Positions 15,023 through 22,564 of a DNA stretch of 26,679 bases are shown piece after piece. Both the position numbers and the translations under genes were made by a program. Where the stretch lies: NCBI GenBank assembly GCA_023460975.1, contig JAEWOG010000047.1, positions 1 through 26,679 of the forward strand, read 5' to 3'. Within the stretch, counting starts at the first letter, position 1. Each line of letters starts with the position of its first letter. Origin of the DNA: Actinomycetes bacterium (GTDB taxonomy: Bacteria > Actinomycetota > Actinomycetes > Propionibacteriales > Nocardioidaceae). The notes beneath the pieces were generated by a model. It saw only the letters and a list, made by a program, of their open reading frames with translations, was not told the DNA's origin and ran no database searches.

Positions 15023-16483
15023 ATGACGTTCACGGCGTTCGTCACGGCCGCTCTGGTCATCGGCGAGTACGTGCTCAAGATCGTCGCGGTGGGGACCGTT
15101 CCGGAGGGTCGGCGGCCGTCGTCCTCGACGGCGTGGCTGCTGCTGATCCTGTTCCTGCCGGTGGTCGGCTTTCCGCTCTACTGGCTCATCGGCAGCCCCT
15201 GGGTGCGCGGACGCCGCCATCAGGCCCAGGCGAAGGCCAACGTGGTCGCAGGTGTCGTCACCCGGTCGCTGCCCGACCTGCCCGCCGGAGCGGTGGTCGA
15301 TCCGGGGCTGGCGGGCGTCGTCGCCATGAACCGACGCCTCACCATGCTGCCCTGCGTCTCTGGCGCTGACGAGGGCTTGTACCCCGACACCACGCAGTTC
15401 TTTGCGGCACTGGTGGAGGCGATCGACGAGGCCCGCGACCACGTGCACGTCGAGTTCTACATCGTCGCCCAGGACGAGGACACCGAACCGGTCCTGGCCG
15501 CTCTGGCCGCCGCGGTGAAGCGGGGAGTGAAGGTGCGCCTCCTCCTGGACCACCTTGGGTCACGCAAGTACCCGGGCCGCAAGGAGATGCTGCGGCGGCT
15601 GACCGCGGACGGCATCGACTGGCACCTGATGATGCCCATCAAACCCCTGCGGGGCCGCTGGCGTCGCCCCGACCTGCGCAACCACCGCAAGCTCGTGGTC
15701 GTCGACTCCCGCGTCGCGTTCGTGGGCTCCCACAACCTCATCGGCCCGCCGTACGGCAGCGACAAGAACCGAAAGATGGGGCGCAACTGGCTGGACCTGA
15801 GCATGAGGATCAGCGGCGATGCGGTGCTGCTGGTGCAGGCCGTCTTCGCCACGGACTGGTACACCGAGTGCGGCGAGTTGCTGTCGGAGAGCGACTTCGT
15901 GGACCAGCCAGACCTCGTGCCGGGTGGTCGCGCCAACGCGATGCAGATCGTTCCCTCGGGGCCAGGCTTCCCCACCGAGCCGAGCCTGCGGATGTTCACC
16001 TCGCTGGTCTCCCAGGCGCGCGAGCGCGTCGCCATCACGAGCCCTTACTTCGTGCCCGACGAGTCGTTGCTGGCAGCCATCACCTCGGCCGCCTATCGCG
16101 GGGTGCACGTGGAGTTGTTCGTGGGCGAGAGCGCGGACCAGTTCGTGGTCGGCCATGCTCAGCGTTCCTACTACCGCGCGCTGCTCGAGGCGGGCGTGGT
16201 GATCTGGCTCTACCCAGCGCCCACGGTCCTGCACTCGAAGTACATGACCGTGGACGACTCGGTCGGAGTCATCGGCTCGTCGAACATGGACTTCCGGTCC
16301 TTCCAACTGACCTACGAGATCACCCTCATGGGCTTCGGGGGCACGCTCGTGCACCGACTGCAGGACAACGACGAGTCGTACCGAGCGGCAAGTCGGCAGT
16401 TGACGTTGCAGGAGTGGAACGCTCGCCCGTGGCACCAGCGCTACCTCGACAGCGTGTGCCGCCTGACAGCGGCGCTGATGTAG
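15023..16483 (+). CDS. cls: Cardiolipin synthase, PLD type
   Basis: Makes cardiolipin by phosphatidyl transfer at the cytoplasmic membrane. The 486 residues show the standard Cls layout: two N-terminal membrane helices (about 2-24 and 34-56) joined by a loop with EGRRPSSSTAW, then two PLD domains. HKD motifs are complete: H221 in LRNHRKLVVVDSRVAFVGSHN and H404 in VLHSKYMTVDDSVGVIGSSNMD. FRSFQLTYEI after the second motif is typical. The ATG at 15023 is preceded by GGAGG at 15009-15013 (9 bases). The reading frame is open far upstream, but that part overlaps the channel gene and looks like noise. Mycobacteria use a CDP-alcohol type synthase, so the PLD type is informative about the lineage. A hairpin follows the stop. 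Confidence 0.93.
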   Translation: MTFTAFVTAALVIGEYVLKIVAVGTVPEGRRPSSSTAWLLLILFLPVVGFPLYWLIGSPWVRGRRHQAQAKANVVAGVVTRSLPDLPAGAVVDPGLAGVVAMNRRLTMLPCVSGADEGLYPDTTQFFAALVEAIDEARDHVHVEFYIVAQDEDTEPVLAALAAAVKRGVKVRLLLDHLGSRKYPGRKEMLRRLTADGIDWHLMMPIKPLRGRWRRPDLRNHRKLVVVDSRVAFVGSHNLIGPPYGSDKNRKMGRNWLDLSMRISGDAVLLVQAVFATDWYTECGELLSESDFVDQPDLVPGGRANAMQIVPSGPGFPTEPSLRMFTSLVSQARERVAITSPYFVPDESLLAAITSAAYRGVHVELFVGESADQFVVGHAQRSYYRALLEAGVVIWLYPAPTVLHSKYMTVDDSVGVIGSSNMDFRSFQLTYEITLMGFGGTLVHRLQDNDESYRAASRQLTLQEWNARPWHQRYLDSVCRLTAALM

Positions 16484-16499
16484 GCGAAACGCCGAGGAA

Positions 16500-16518
16500 G
16501 CGGTGCGGAGGGCACCGC
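16500..16518 (+). terminator. Probable terminator hairpin after cls
   Basis: GCGGTGC (16500-16506) and GCACCGC (16512-16518) form a perfect 7-bp stem with a 5-base loop, 17 bases after the cls stop. There is no U run, as is usual for high-GC actinobacteria. A smaller GGCG-AAA-CGCC hairpin overlaps the stop itself. Confidence 0.5.
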
Positions 16519-16725
16519 CAGCGGGCATTGTGTGCCGTGTCACATCGACCCGAGGAGTCGCCCGATGCCCTTGCCCTGTCTCCCGCCGTTGTCAGCAGCC
16601 ACGTGGCCCGGCTCGTCCGGGGTCCGCGCGGCCCATCCGTCTCGCGGGGGCGATGCCGCCGTCGACGGTGCGTTCGCCCCTCGGGACGCGCGTACGAACC
16701 GGGCCATGGCGGGACGCGCCTCTGC
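16519..16725. other. Gene-free stretch between cls and the FNR operon
   Basis: The gap from 16484 to 16793 is 310 bases. Besides the hairpin at its left end and the promoter, operator and leader at its right end, I see no convincing gene, repeat or RNA here. Short open frames of about 70-90 codons exist on both strands but lack ribosome sites and look like random GC-rich reading. Confidence 0.6.
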
Positions 16726-16745
16726 TATAACTAGAACACGTTTCA
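16726..16745 (+). promoter_or_regulatory. Promoter and KstR operator of the FNR-fdxD-hsd4A operon
   Basis: TATAAC at 16726-16731 is a good -10. Directly next to it, TAGAACACGTTTCA (16732-16745) matches every fixed position of the KstR operator T-nn-AAC-nn-GTT-nn-A. The predicted transcription start (about 16738) lies inside the operator, so bound repressor would block initiation. The leader holds a 6-bp hairpin (GGCGCG-GGTT-CGCGCC, 16757-16772) and then GGAGGAGG before the ATG at 16794. The operator match is seen; that KstR binds here is inference supported by the kstR gene 3 kb away. Confidence 0.78.
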
Positions 16746-16793
16746 CTAGGGTCGAGGGCGCGGGTTCGCGCCGGCGCGCGGAGGAGGTGGCAC

Positions 16794-17765
16794 ATGTCTG
16801 AGGTGTCCGTCGACCTCCTGATCGTGGGCGCTGGTCCCAGCGGACTCTTCGCCACCTACTACGCCGGATTCCGTGGCATGAGCGTGGGCCTGGTGGATTC
16901 GCTGCCCGAGCTCGGCGGCCAGGTGACCGCCATGTACCCGGAGAAGGCGATCCTCGACGTGGCGGGTTTCCCGTCGGTCAAGGGCCGCGACCTCGTCGCT
17001 GGTCTCGTCGAGCAGGCGGCCACGGCGGCTCCCGAGTACATGCTCGGCCGCACCGCGCTCGAGCTGGAGCACCGCGAGGACGACGTGGTGGTGACGCTCG
17101 ACGACGGCACCCGGGTCGTCGCCAAGGCCGTGCTGGTGACAGCTGGCATCGGCAAGTTCAGCCCACGACAGCTGCCGGTGGGGGAGGAGTGGCTCGGTCG
17201 TGGCATGGAGTACTTCGTCCCCAGCTTCGCCCCGTACGCCGGCCGCGACGTCGTGATCGTCGGCGGTGGCGACTCGGCCTTCGACTGGGCGCAGAACCTC
17301 GAGCCGATCGCGCGATCGGTGACCCTCATCCACCGCCGCGACGCCTTCCGGGCCCACGAGCGCACCGTCGCACAGGTCAAGGCCTCCTCCGTCCGCATCA
17401 TCACCAAGGCCCAGGTCACCGCACTGACGGGCGAGGGGACGCTCCAGCGCGTGGAGGTCACCGTCGACGGTGAGGAGCCGCAGCAGTTGGAGGCCACTGC
17501 CGTGGTCGCCGCGCTGGGCTTCGTCGCGGACCTGGGGCCCTTGCAGAAGTGGGGCCTGGAGACCGAGAAGCGCCACATCCTCGTGGACTCCTCCATGCGT
17601 ACGAACCTTCCCCGCGTCTTCGCCGCGGGCGACATCAACGCCTACCCGGGCAAGGTGCGCCTGATCGCGGTCGGGTTCGGCGAGGCGGCCACGGCCGTCA
17701 ACAACGCCGCGGTGGTCATCGACCCCACGGCCCACGTGTTCCCCGGTCACTCCAGCGAGGGGTGA
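16794..17765 (+). CDS. Ferredoxin-NADP reductase, thioredoxin-reductase-like type
   Basis: Flavoprotein that passes electrons between NADPH and a ferredoxin. The 323 residues show an FAD-binding GAGPSG at 12-17, an NADPH-binding GGGDSAFDWA starting at 157, and the second FAD segment VFAAGDINAYPGKVRLIAVGFGEA near the C-terminus. There is no CxxC pair, which separates it from thioredoxin reductase and fits the YumC/ONFR group. DVAGFPSVKGRDLV and IHRRDAFRAHE are characteristic. It opens an operon behind a KstR operator and has a strong GGAGGAGG ribosome site. The ferredoxin gene 25 bases downstream is its obvious partner. A role in delivering electrons to steroid-degrading oxygenases or to sterol-chain enzymes is inferred from that context. 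Confidence 0.92.
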   Translation: MSEVSVDLLIVGAGPSGLFATYYAGFRGMSVGLVDSLPELGGQVTAMYPEKAILDVAGFPSVKGRDLVAGLVEQAATAAPEYMLGRTALELEHREDDVVVTLDDGTRVVAKAVLVTAGIGKFSPRQLPVGEEWLGRGMEYFVPSFAPYAGRDVVIVGGGDSAFDWAQNLEPIARSVTLIHRRDAFRAHERTVAQVKASSVRIITKAQVTALTGEGTLQRVEVTVDGEEPQQLEATAVVAALGFVADLGPLQKWGLETEKRHILVDSSMRTNLPRVFAAGDINAYPGKVRLIAVGFGEAATAVNNAAVVIDPTAHVFPGHSSEG

Positions 17766-17790
17766 CCCCCATCAAGAAGGGATGCTGACG

Positions 17791-17985
17791 ATGAAGGTGA
17801 AGGTCGACTTCGACCTCTGCGAGTCCAACGCCCTGTGCGAGGCACTTGCCCCCGAGGTCTTCGAGCTCGACGACGACGACTTCCTGGTCATCAAGAAGGA
17901 AGAGATCGGCGCCGACGACGAGGCAGCCGTACGCCGCGCGGTCGCATCCTGCCCGCGCGCAGCCATCTCGCTCGACGAGTCCTGA
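17791..17985 (+). CDS. fdxD: 3Fe-4S ferredoxin, FdxD-like
   Basis: Small electron carrier, 64 residues. The cluster ligands are C10, C16 and C54 in C-ESNAL-C and C-P: the position where a 4Fe-4S ferredoxin has its second Cys is Asn13, so a 3Fe-4S cluster is expected. The middle is strongly acidic (FELDDDDF), as in carriers that dock on basic partners. It resembles mycobacterial FdxD (Rv3503c), which is in the KstR regulon next to the dehydrogenase gene Rv3502c; here too a related SDR follows. ATG 17791 is chosen over ATG 17782 because AAGG at 17777-17780 is 10 bases before it and the extra MLT is not conserved. The reductase just upstream probably reduces it. Confidence 0.88.
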   Translation: MKVKVDFDLCESNALCEALAPEVFELDDDDFLVIKKEEIGADDEAAVRRAVASCPRAAISLDES

Positions 17986-18019
17986 CAGGCCGGCCACTGT
18001 GGCCGGAGCACAACCGAAA

Positions 18020-18934
18020 GTGAGCAGTACGCACGTGAATGACATCTCTCTGGACGGCCGCGTCGCGGTCGTGACCGGTGCTGGCGCGGGTCTTGGTCGC
18101 GCCGAGGCCGTCGCTCTCGCGAAGGCCGGCGCCCGCGTGGTCCTCAACGATCTTCCGGGGGCCGCCGACGACGCCGCCGACGAGATCCGCTCGTTGGGCG
18201 CCGAGGTCGCCATCGTCACCGGTGACGTGAGCGAGCGGGCCACCGCCGATGCAATGGTCGCGGCCGCCGTCGACGGCTTCGGGTCGCTCGACATCGTCGT
18301 CAACAACGCCGGCATCACGCGCGACAAGATGCTGTTCAACCTCAGCGACGAGGAGTGGGACCTGGTCCTCCGCGTCCACCTGCGGGGCCACTTCCTCCTC
18401 ACGCGCAACGCCGCCTCGCACTGGCGTGCACTGTCGAAGTCGACCGGCGAGCAGGTCTACGGCCGCATCGTGAACACGGCCTCGGAGGCATTCCTCGGCG
18501 GATCGCCCGGCCAGGCCAACTACGCGGCCGCGAAGGCTGGCATCGCCGCGCTCACGCTGTCCGCCTCGCGCGGCCTGAGCCGCATGGGCGTCACCGCGAA
18601 CGCGATCTGCCCGCGCGCTCGCACCGCGATGACCGCCCAGGTCTTCGGTGAGGACGCCTCCGGCAAGACGGTGGACCCGTACTCGCCCGAGCACGTGGCC
18701 CCGCTGGTGGCCTACCTCGCGAGCCCCAATGCAGCGAACATCACCGGTCAGGTCTTCGTCGTCTACGGCGGCATGGTGGCCCTCGTGGCTGCCCCCGTGG
18801 TGGAGCAGCGCTTCGACGCGGCTGGCGACACCTGGAACCTGTCCGACCTCGACCAGCAGCTCGGCGGGTTCTTCGCCGACCGTGATCCCTCCGTCGGCTT
18901 CGCCGCGGACTCGATCATGCAGTTGCAGGTCTGA
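18020..18934 (+). CDS. hsd4A: Short-chain dehydrogenase, Hsd4A-like (steroid or hydroxyacyl-CoA)
   Basis: NAD(P)-dependent SDR of about 304 residues. TGAGAGLG (19-26) binds the cofactor, NNAG follows strand four, and Y168/K172 in NYAAAKAG are the catalytic pair. The C-terminal extension (about 45 residues after the usual SDR end, with FVVYGGMVALVAAPVVEQRF) is typical of MFE-2/Hsd4A-type proteins, which act on 3-hydroxyacyl-CoA and 17-hydroxysteroids in sterol side-chain breakdown. Order ferredoxin then this SDR mirrors Rv3503c-Rv3502c. The start is uncertain: GTG 18020 (GGAG 12 bases upstream) or GTG 18035, giving 304 or 299 residues. Exact substrate is inferred from operon and family. Confidence 0.8.
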   Translation: MSSTHVNDISLDGRVAVVTGAGAGLGRAEAVALAKAGARVVLNDLPGAADDAADEIRSLGAEVAIVTGDVSERATADAMVAAAVDGFGSLDIVVNNAGITRDKMLFNLSDEEWDLVLRVHLRGHFLLTRNAASHWRALSKSTGEQVYGRIVNTASEAFLGGSPGQANYAAAKAGIAALTLSASRGLSRMGVTANAICPRARTAMTAQVFGEDASGKTVDPYSPEHVAPLVAYLASPNAANITGQVFVVYGGMVALVAAPVVEQRFDAAGDTWNLSDLDQQLGGFFADRDPSVGFAADSIMQLQV

Positions 18935-18957
18935 CCATCACTTCGAGGAGAAACCCC

Positions 18958-19725
18958 ATGAGCAGACTTGCTGGCAAGGTCGCCATCGTGACCGGCGGCG
19001 CACAGGGACAGGGCGCCGAGATCGTGCGGGCCTACCTGGCCGAGGGCGCCAAGGTCGAGATCGCCGACATCAACGCGACCGACGGGCAGGCGCTGGCCGA
19101 CGAGCTGACGGCCACGTACGGCGACGACGTCCACTTCACCGTCCACGACGTTGCGAGCCCCGAGTCGTGGGCCTCGCTGGTCGAGGCCGTCAACGAGCGC
19201 TTCGGTCCGGTCAACGTCCTGGCCAACAACGCCGGCATCCTCCGCTTCGGCGAGGTCGACAAGATGCCCTATGACGAGGCCCAGCTGATCTGGTCCATCA
19301 ACATGGGCGGGACCTTCCTCGGCATGCAGGCCGTGGTGCCGACGATGAAGCGCAATGGTGGCGGGTCGATCATCAACGCCTCGTCCATCGAGGGTCTGGG
19401 CGGAATGGGCTCGGTCGTCGCGTACTGCGGCTCCAAGTGGGGCATCCGCGGCATGACCAAGGGCGCGGCGCACGAGTTGGGCCGTCGCAACATCCGCGTG
19501 AACTCGGTCCACCCGGGCATGATCGACACCCCGATGACACGCGTCCACGGCGGCGACGCCGCGATGGAGTACGGCGCCACCAAGGTCCCGCTGGGCCGCG
19601 TCGGGGTGCCTGACGACATCGCACCGACGTACGTCTTCCTCGCCAGCGACGAGGCGAAGTACATCACCGGGGCTGAGATCGCGGTCGATGGTGGCGTCAC
19701 TGCCACGCACGCTTTCGGCGGCTGA
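18958..19725 (+). CDS. Short-chain dehydrogenase, hydroxysteroid-dehydrogenase-like
   Basis: Classical SDR, 255 residues. The cofactor loop reads TGGAQGQG (13-20), NNAGILRFG follows strand four, SIEGLGG carries the catalytic Ser region, and Y156/K160 lie in AYCGSKWGIRG. The run IINASSIEGL, HELGRRNIRVNSVHPGMIDTPMT and GAEIAVDGG resembles the 20-beta/3-alpha hydroxysteroid dehydrogenase group, including M. tuberculosis Rv2002 (FabG3). It is the last gene of the FNR operon, 23 bases after the hsd4A-like gene, with GAGGAG as ribosome site. Context makes oxidation or reduction of a steroid hydroxyl the likeliest job; other SDR substrates cannot be excluded. A strong hairpin terminator follows. Confidence 0.82.
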   Translation: MSRLAGKVAIVTGGAQGQGAEIVRAYLAEGAKVEIADINATDGQALADELTATYGDDVHFTVHDVASPESWASLVEAVNERFGPVNVLANNAGILRFGEVDKMPYDEAQLIWSINMGGTFLGMQAVVPTMKRNGGGSIINASSIEGLGGMGSVVAYCGSKWGIRGMTKGAAHELGRRNIRVNSVHPGMIDTPMTRVHGGDAAMEYGATKVPLGRVGVPDDIAPTYVFLASDEAKYITGAEIAVDGGVTATHAFGG

Positions 19726-19746
19726 GCAAGCCTCCGCCAGACGCGA

Positions 19747-19781
19747 CGAGGGCGCCACTCCCGGTGGGAGTGGCGCCCTCG
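19747..19781. terminator. Strong bidirectional hairpin terminator
   Basis: A perfect 16-bp inverted repeat (19747-19762 and 19766-19781, arms starting CGAGGGCGCC) with a GGT loop lies between the convergent SDR and kstR genes, 21 bases after one stop and 18 after the other. It has no U run in either direction. Position and symmetry point to termination of both transcripts. Confidence 0.82.
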
Positions 19782-19799
19782 TGAGTGCCTGATGCCCGA

Positions 19800-20402
19800 T
19801 CAGGGCAGGACGATGCGAACGGCCTGCTCGATGTAGGTGGCGGTCTCGCGTGCCGAGGTGCGCCCCGTGACCCACGCGACCAGGGCGGAGAGCCACACGT
19901 CGCCGATGATGCGGGCGACCGCGTACTCGCGCGGCGAGGGGTCGCCGACGCGTTCGGGGTCGATGGCCTGGGTGACCATCCCGTTGAGGAGGATCCCCAC
20001 GTTGGCGATCTCCTCCTTGACCGACTCGTCGGCGAACATGAAGGCGCGGGTCAGCGCGTCGGCGACCTTGGGGTTGACCTGGAGGGCCCGCGTCGAGTGG
20101 CGCAGCACGTGAATCACGCGCTCGGCCGGCGTGTCGCCGGGGATCTCGGTCGAGTGGACGCGGCGTGCGGTGCCGTCGAACTCGCGCGCCATGCAGGAGA
20201 CGAGCAGGTGGATCTTCGAGGGGAAGTAGCGGTAGAGCGTGCCGAGCGCGACGTCCGCCTTCTCGGCAACGGCGCGCATCTGTACGGCGTCGAAGCCGCC
20301 CTCGGAAGCCAGCGCGAGGGTTGCGTCCAGCATGCGCTTGCGCCGCTCGCGCTGGGCGTCGGAGCCGAGGTCCTCGACGCCGAGCGAACTAGTGGTGGAC
20401 AC
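19800..20402 (-). CDS. kstR: KstR, TetR-family repressor of sterol catabolism
   Basis: Repressor released by sterol-derived CoA thioesters, controlling cholesterol degradation in actinobacteria. The 200-residue protein aligns by eye with M. tuberculosis KstR (Rv3574) through most of its length: LGSDAQRERRKRMLDATLALAS, GGFDAVQMRAVAEKADVALGTLYRYFPSKIHLLVS (HTH about 36-69), ALTRAFMFADES, and ARIIGDVWLSALVAWVTGR. The mycobacterial protein has nearly the same words in the same order. GTG 20402 is the best start, with AGGAG five bases upstream; an ATG at 20432 would add ten unconserved residues. Candidate operators lie at 16732, 20528 and 24450, plus a weaker one 60 bases upstream of its own start, so it probably controls this neighbourhood and possibly itself. 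Confidence 0.92.
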   Translation of the reverse strand: MSTTSSLGVEDLGSDAQRERRKRMLDATLALASEGGFDAVQMRAVAEKADVALGTLYRYFPSKIHLLVSCMAREFDGTARRVHSTEIPGDTPAERVIHVLRHSTRALQVNPKVADALTRAFMFADESVKEEIANVGILLNGMVTQAIDPERVGDPSPREYAVARIIGDVWLSALVAWVTGRTSARETATYIEQAVRIVLP

Positions 20403-20461
20403 GTGATCTCCTGTGATCCTGCTGCGGGTCATGTGGCGTGATCCACGTCACTGAGTGGTGG

Positions 20462-20475
20462 CGGAACACGTGACA
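20462..20475. promoter_or_regulatory. Weak KstR-like site upstream of kstR
   Basis: CGGAACACGTGACA keeps AAC-AC-GT and the final A of the operator but has GTG for GTT and C for the first T. It is 60 bases upstream of the kstR start, a fitting place for autoregulation. Confidence 0.35.
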
Positions 20476-20485
20476 TTCGGAGTGT

Positions 20486-20514
20486 CGTTGATACTCATCG
20501 GTACGGTATCAACG
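20486..20514. promoter_or_regulatory. 9-bp palindrome between kstR and the glycosyltransferase
   Basis: CGTTGATAC (20486-20494) and GTATCAACG (20506-20514) are a perfect inverted repeat with an 11-base spacer. It differs from the KstR operator and sits where the -35 region and upstream part of the glycosyltransferase promoter would be. It looks like a binding site for another dimeric regulator; an RNA hairpin is less likely because it precedes the predicted transcription start. Confidence 0.55.
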
Positions 20515-20521
20515 CGTAGTC

Positions 20522-20541
20522 CATAATAGGAACACGTTTCA
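20522..20541 (+). promoter_or_regulatory. Promoter and KstR operator of the glycosyltransferase cluster
   Basis: CATAAT (20522-20527) abuts AGGAACACGTTTCA (20528-20541). Twelve bases of this box (GAACACGTTTCA at its 3' side) are identical to the FNR operator; only the outermost fixed T is A. The arrangement, -10 directly followed by operator, is the same as at 16726. The first GTG follows 24 bases later. Confidence 0.72.
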
Positions 20542-20565
20542 GTTCCAGTCGAAAGGTCGCGGCAC

Positions 20566-21828
20566 GTGCGCATTGCGATGCTGTCCTACCGGAGCAAGCC
20601 TCACTGCGGCGGCCAGGGCATCTACATCAGACATCTGAGCAGGGAGTTGGTGAAGCTCGGCCACGAGGTCGAGGTCTTCTCCGGCCAGCCCTACCCCGAG
20701 TTGGACGAAGGGGTGTTGCTCACCAAGGTCCCGAGCCTTGACCTCTACCGGGATCCGGACCCGTTCCGCGTCCCCAAGCTGCGCGAGTTCCGCGACCGCA
20801 TCGACGTCGAGGAATTCCTGACGATGTGCACGGCCGGGTTCCCCGAGCCGAAGACGTTCTCGTCACGAGTCCACCGCCTCATGAAGCGGCGCGCGCGCGA
20901 CTTCGACGTCGCGCACGACAACCAGGTGCTGGGCCACGGGATCATGGAGCTGGAGGAGTACGGCCTGCCGGTCGTCACGACCATCCACCACCCGATCACG
21001 ATGGACCGCAAGATCGACATCGAGACGGCCCCGACGCTGCGCAAGAAGCTGAGCCTGCGTCGCTGGTACGGGTTCCTCAAGATGCAGGGGCAGGTGGCCC
21101 GCAAGGCGCGCCACGTGCTCGTGCCCTCGGAGTCCTCCAAGCGCGACATCGCCCGTGACTTCGGTGTCGATCCCGCCAAGATGGAGACCATCCTGCTGGG
21201 CGTGGACGAGGTCTTCGTGCCGCCGAGTGAGCCCCGGGTGCCGGGTCGCATCCTCGCCATGGCGAGCGCCGACGCCCCGCTCAAGGGCATCTCCACGCTC
21301 CTGGAGGCCTTCGCGAAGCTTCGTACGGAGCGCGACGTCTCCCTCGTCCTGGTCACCCGGCCGGAGCCGGGCGGACGTACGGAAACCCTGATCGACCAGC
21401 TCGGCATCGCCGAGCACGTCTCGTTCGTCAACGGCGTCAGTGACGCCGAGCTCGTGCGGGTGATGGGGTCGGCTGAGATCGCGTGCGTTCCGTCGCTGTA
21501 CGAGGGCTTCTCCCTGCCGACGGCCGAGCTGATGGCCTGCGAGACGCCGCTGGTGGTGTCCCGGGCAGGGGCGATCCCCGAGGTGACCGGTCCCGACGGC
21601 GAGTGCGCCGACCTGGTGACGCCCGGAGACGTGGGCGAGCTGGAGGCCGCGTTGGCGGCCCTGCTGGACGACCCCGAGCGTCGCGAGCGCATGGGCAAGG
21701 CCGGCCGCCGACGCGTGCAGGAGATGTTCAGCTGGCGAGCGGTCGCGATCGCGACCGCCGCGGCGTACGAGAAGACCATCGCCGACTTCCGGCGTGAGCA
21801 GGAGGAGAAGAACCTTGCTGACCGTTGA
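20566..21828 (+). CDS. GT4-family glycosyltransferase
   Basis: Retaining GT-B glycosyltransferase using a nucleotide sugar, 420 residues, cytoplasmic or membrane-peripheral. The N-terminal half starts MRIAMLSYRSKPHCGGQGIYIRHLSRELVKLGHEVEVF, the typical acceptor-domain entry with a Gly-rich loop. The C-terminal half has GRILAMASADAPLKGISTLLEAF and the EX7E motif, E313 and E321, in YEGFSLPTAELMACETPLVVS. Donor and acceptor are not known. It has no signal peptide. GTG 20566 has AAAGG 9 bases upstream. It leads a coupled set with the following methyltransferase (14-base overlap). Steroid control is inferred from the operator. Possible roles include making a glycolipid or glycosylating a sterol-derived compound; the sequence does not decide. 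Confidence 0.88.
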   Translation: MRIAMLSYRSKPHCGGQGIYIRHLSRELVKLGHEVEVFSGQPYPELDEGVLLTKVPSLDLYRDPDPFRVPKLREFRDRIDVEEFLTMCTAGFPEPKTFSSRVHRLMKRRARDFDVAHDNQVLGHGIMELEEYGLPVVTTIHHPITMDRKIDIETAPTLRKKLSLRRWYGFLKMQGQVARKARHVLVPSESSKRDIARDFGVDPAKMETILLGVDEVFVPPSEPRVPGRILAMASADAPLKGISTLLEAFAKLRTERDVSLVLVTRPEPGGRTETLIDQLGIAEHVSFVNGVSDAELVRVMGSAEIACVPSLYEGFSLPTAELMACETPLVVSRAGAIPEVTGPDGECADLVTPGDVGELEAALAALLDDPERRERMGKAGRRRVQEMFSWRAVAIATAAAYEKTIADFRREQEEKNLADR

Positions 21829-22564
21829 CTTCGACCGTCTCGGGTTGCGCCCGGGCGACCGCGTCCTGGACATGGGCTGTGGCGGCGGACGCCACGCCTT
21901 CGAGATGTACCGGCGCGGCGCCGACGTGATGGCCTTCGACCTGGACGCTGACGAACTCGCCGGTGTGCGCGAGATCTTCGCTGCCATGAAGGAGAACGGC
22001 GAGGTGCCCGTGGGCGCCGAGGCCGACGTCAAGCAGGGCGACGCGCTCCAGCTTCCGTTCGCCGATGGCGAGTTCGACCGCATCGTCGCCTCCGAGGTGC
22101 TCGAGCACATCTGGAACGACGTGGACGCCATCAAGGAGATGGTGCGCGTCCTGCGCCCCGGTGGCACGCTCGCCATCACGGTTCCCCGCTGGCTGCCCGA
22201 GGTCATCAACTGGAAGCTCTCGGATGAGTACCACAACGCCGAGGGCGGCCACATCCGCATCTACACCGACCACGAGCTCATCGACAAGGTGACCAAGGCC
22301 GGCACGCCCAACGACGGCGAGCCCGGCGACGTCATGCTGTACGAGGGCAAGGCGTACGCCCACGGCCTGCACGCGCCGTACTGGTGGATCAAGTGCGCCG
22401 TCGGCGTCAACAACGACGACCACCCGGCCGCGAAGGCGTACCACAAGCTCCTGGTGTGGGAGATCATGAAGCAGCCCAAGACCCTGCAGTTAGCAGGCAA
22501 GGTGCTCGACCCGATGATCGGCAAGAGCATGGTCCTGTACTTCAAGAAGCCCGATGCGGCCTGA
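21815..22564 (+). CDS. Class I SAM-dependent methyltransferase
   Basis: Rossmann-fold methyltransferase, 249 residues. Motif I is VLDMGCGGGRHAFEMYRRG (about residues 16-34) followed by the acidic FDLD; GDALQLPFADGEFDRIVASEVLEHI is motifs II-III, and MVRVLRPGGTLAITVPRW motif IV-like. It resembles the Methyltransf_11/UbiE group that methylates sugars, lipids or quinone-like rings. The C-terminal third (LHAPYWWIKCAVGV, KLLVWEIMKQP) is aromatic and hydrophobic, possibly a lid for a lipid-like acceptor. I start at TTG 21815, with AGGAGG at 21800-21805; it overlaps the glycosyltransferase by 14 bases and the next gene by 11. Translational coupling implies the three products act together. Confidence 0.87.
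   Translation: MLTVDFDRLGLRPGDRVLDMGCGGGRHAFEMYRRGADVMAFDLDADELAGVREIFAAMKENGEVPVGAEADVKQGDALQLPFADGEFDRIVASEVLEHIWNDVDAIKEMVRVLRPGGTLAITVPRWLPEVINWKLSDEYHNAEGGHIRIYTDHELIDKVTKAGTPNDGEPGDVMLYEGKAYAHGLHAPYWWIKCAVGVNNDDHPAAKAYHKLLVWEIMKQPKTLQLAGKVLDPMIGKSMVLYFKKPDAA

Noticed and set aside
16503..16801. Small open frames between cls and the FNR operon
   Set aside because: No ribosome sites, no recognisable residues, and they cross the promoter and operator of the next operon.
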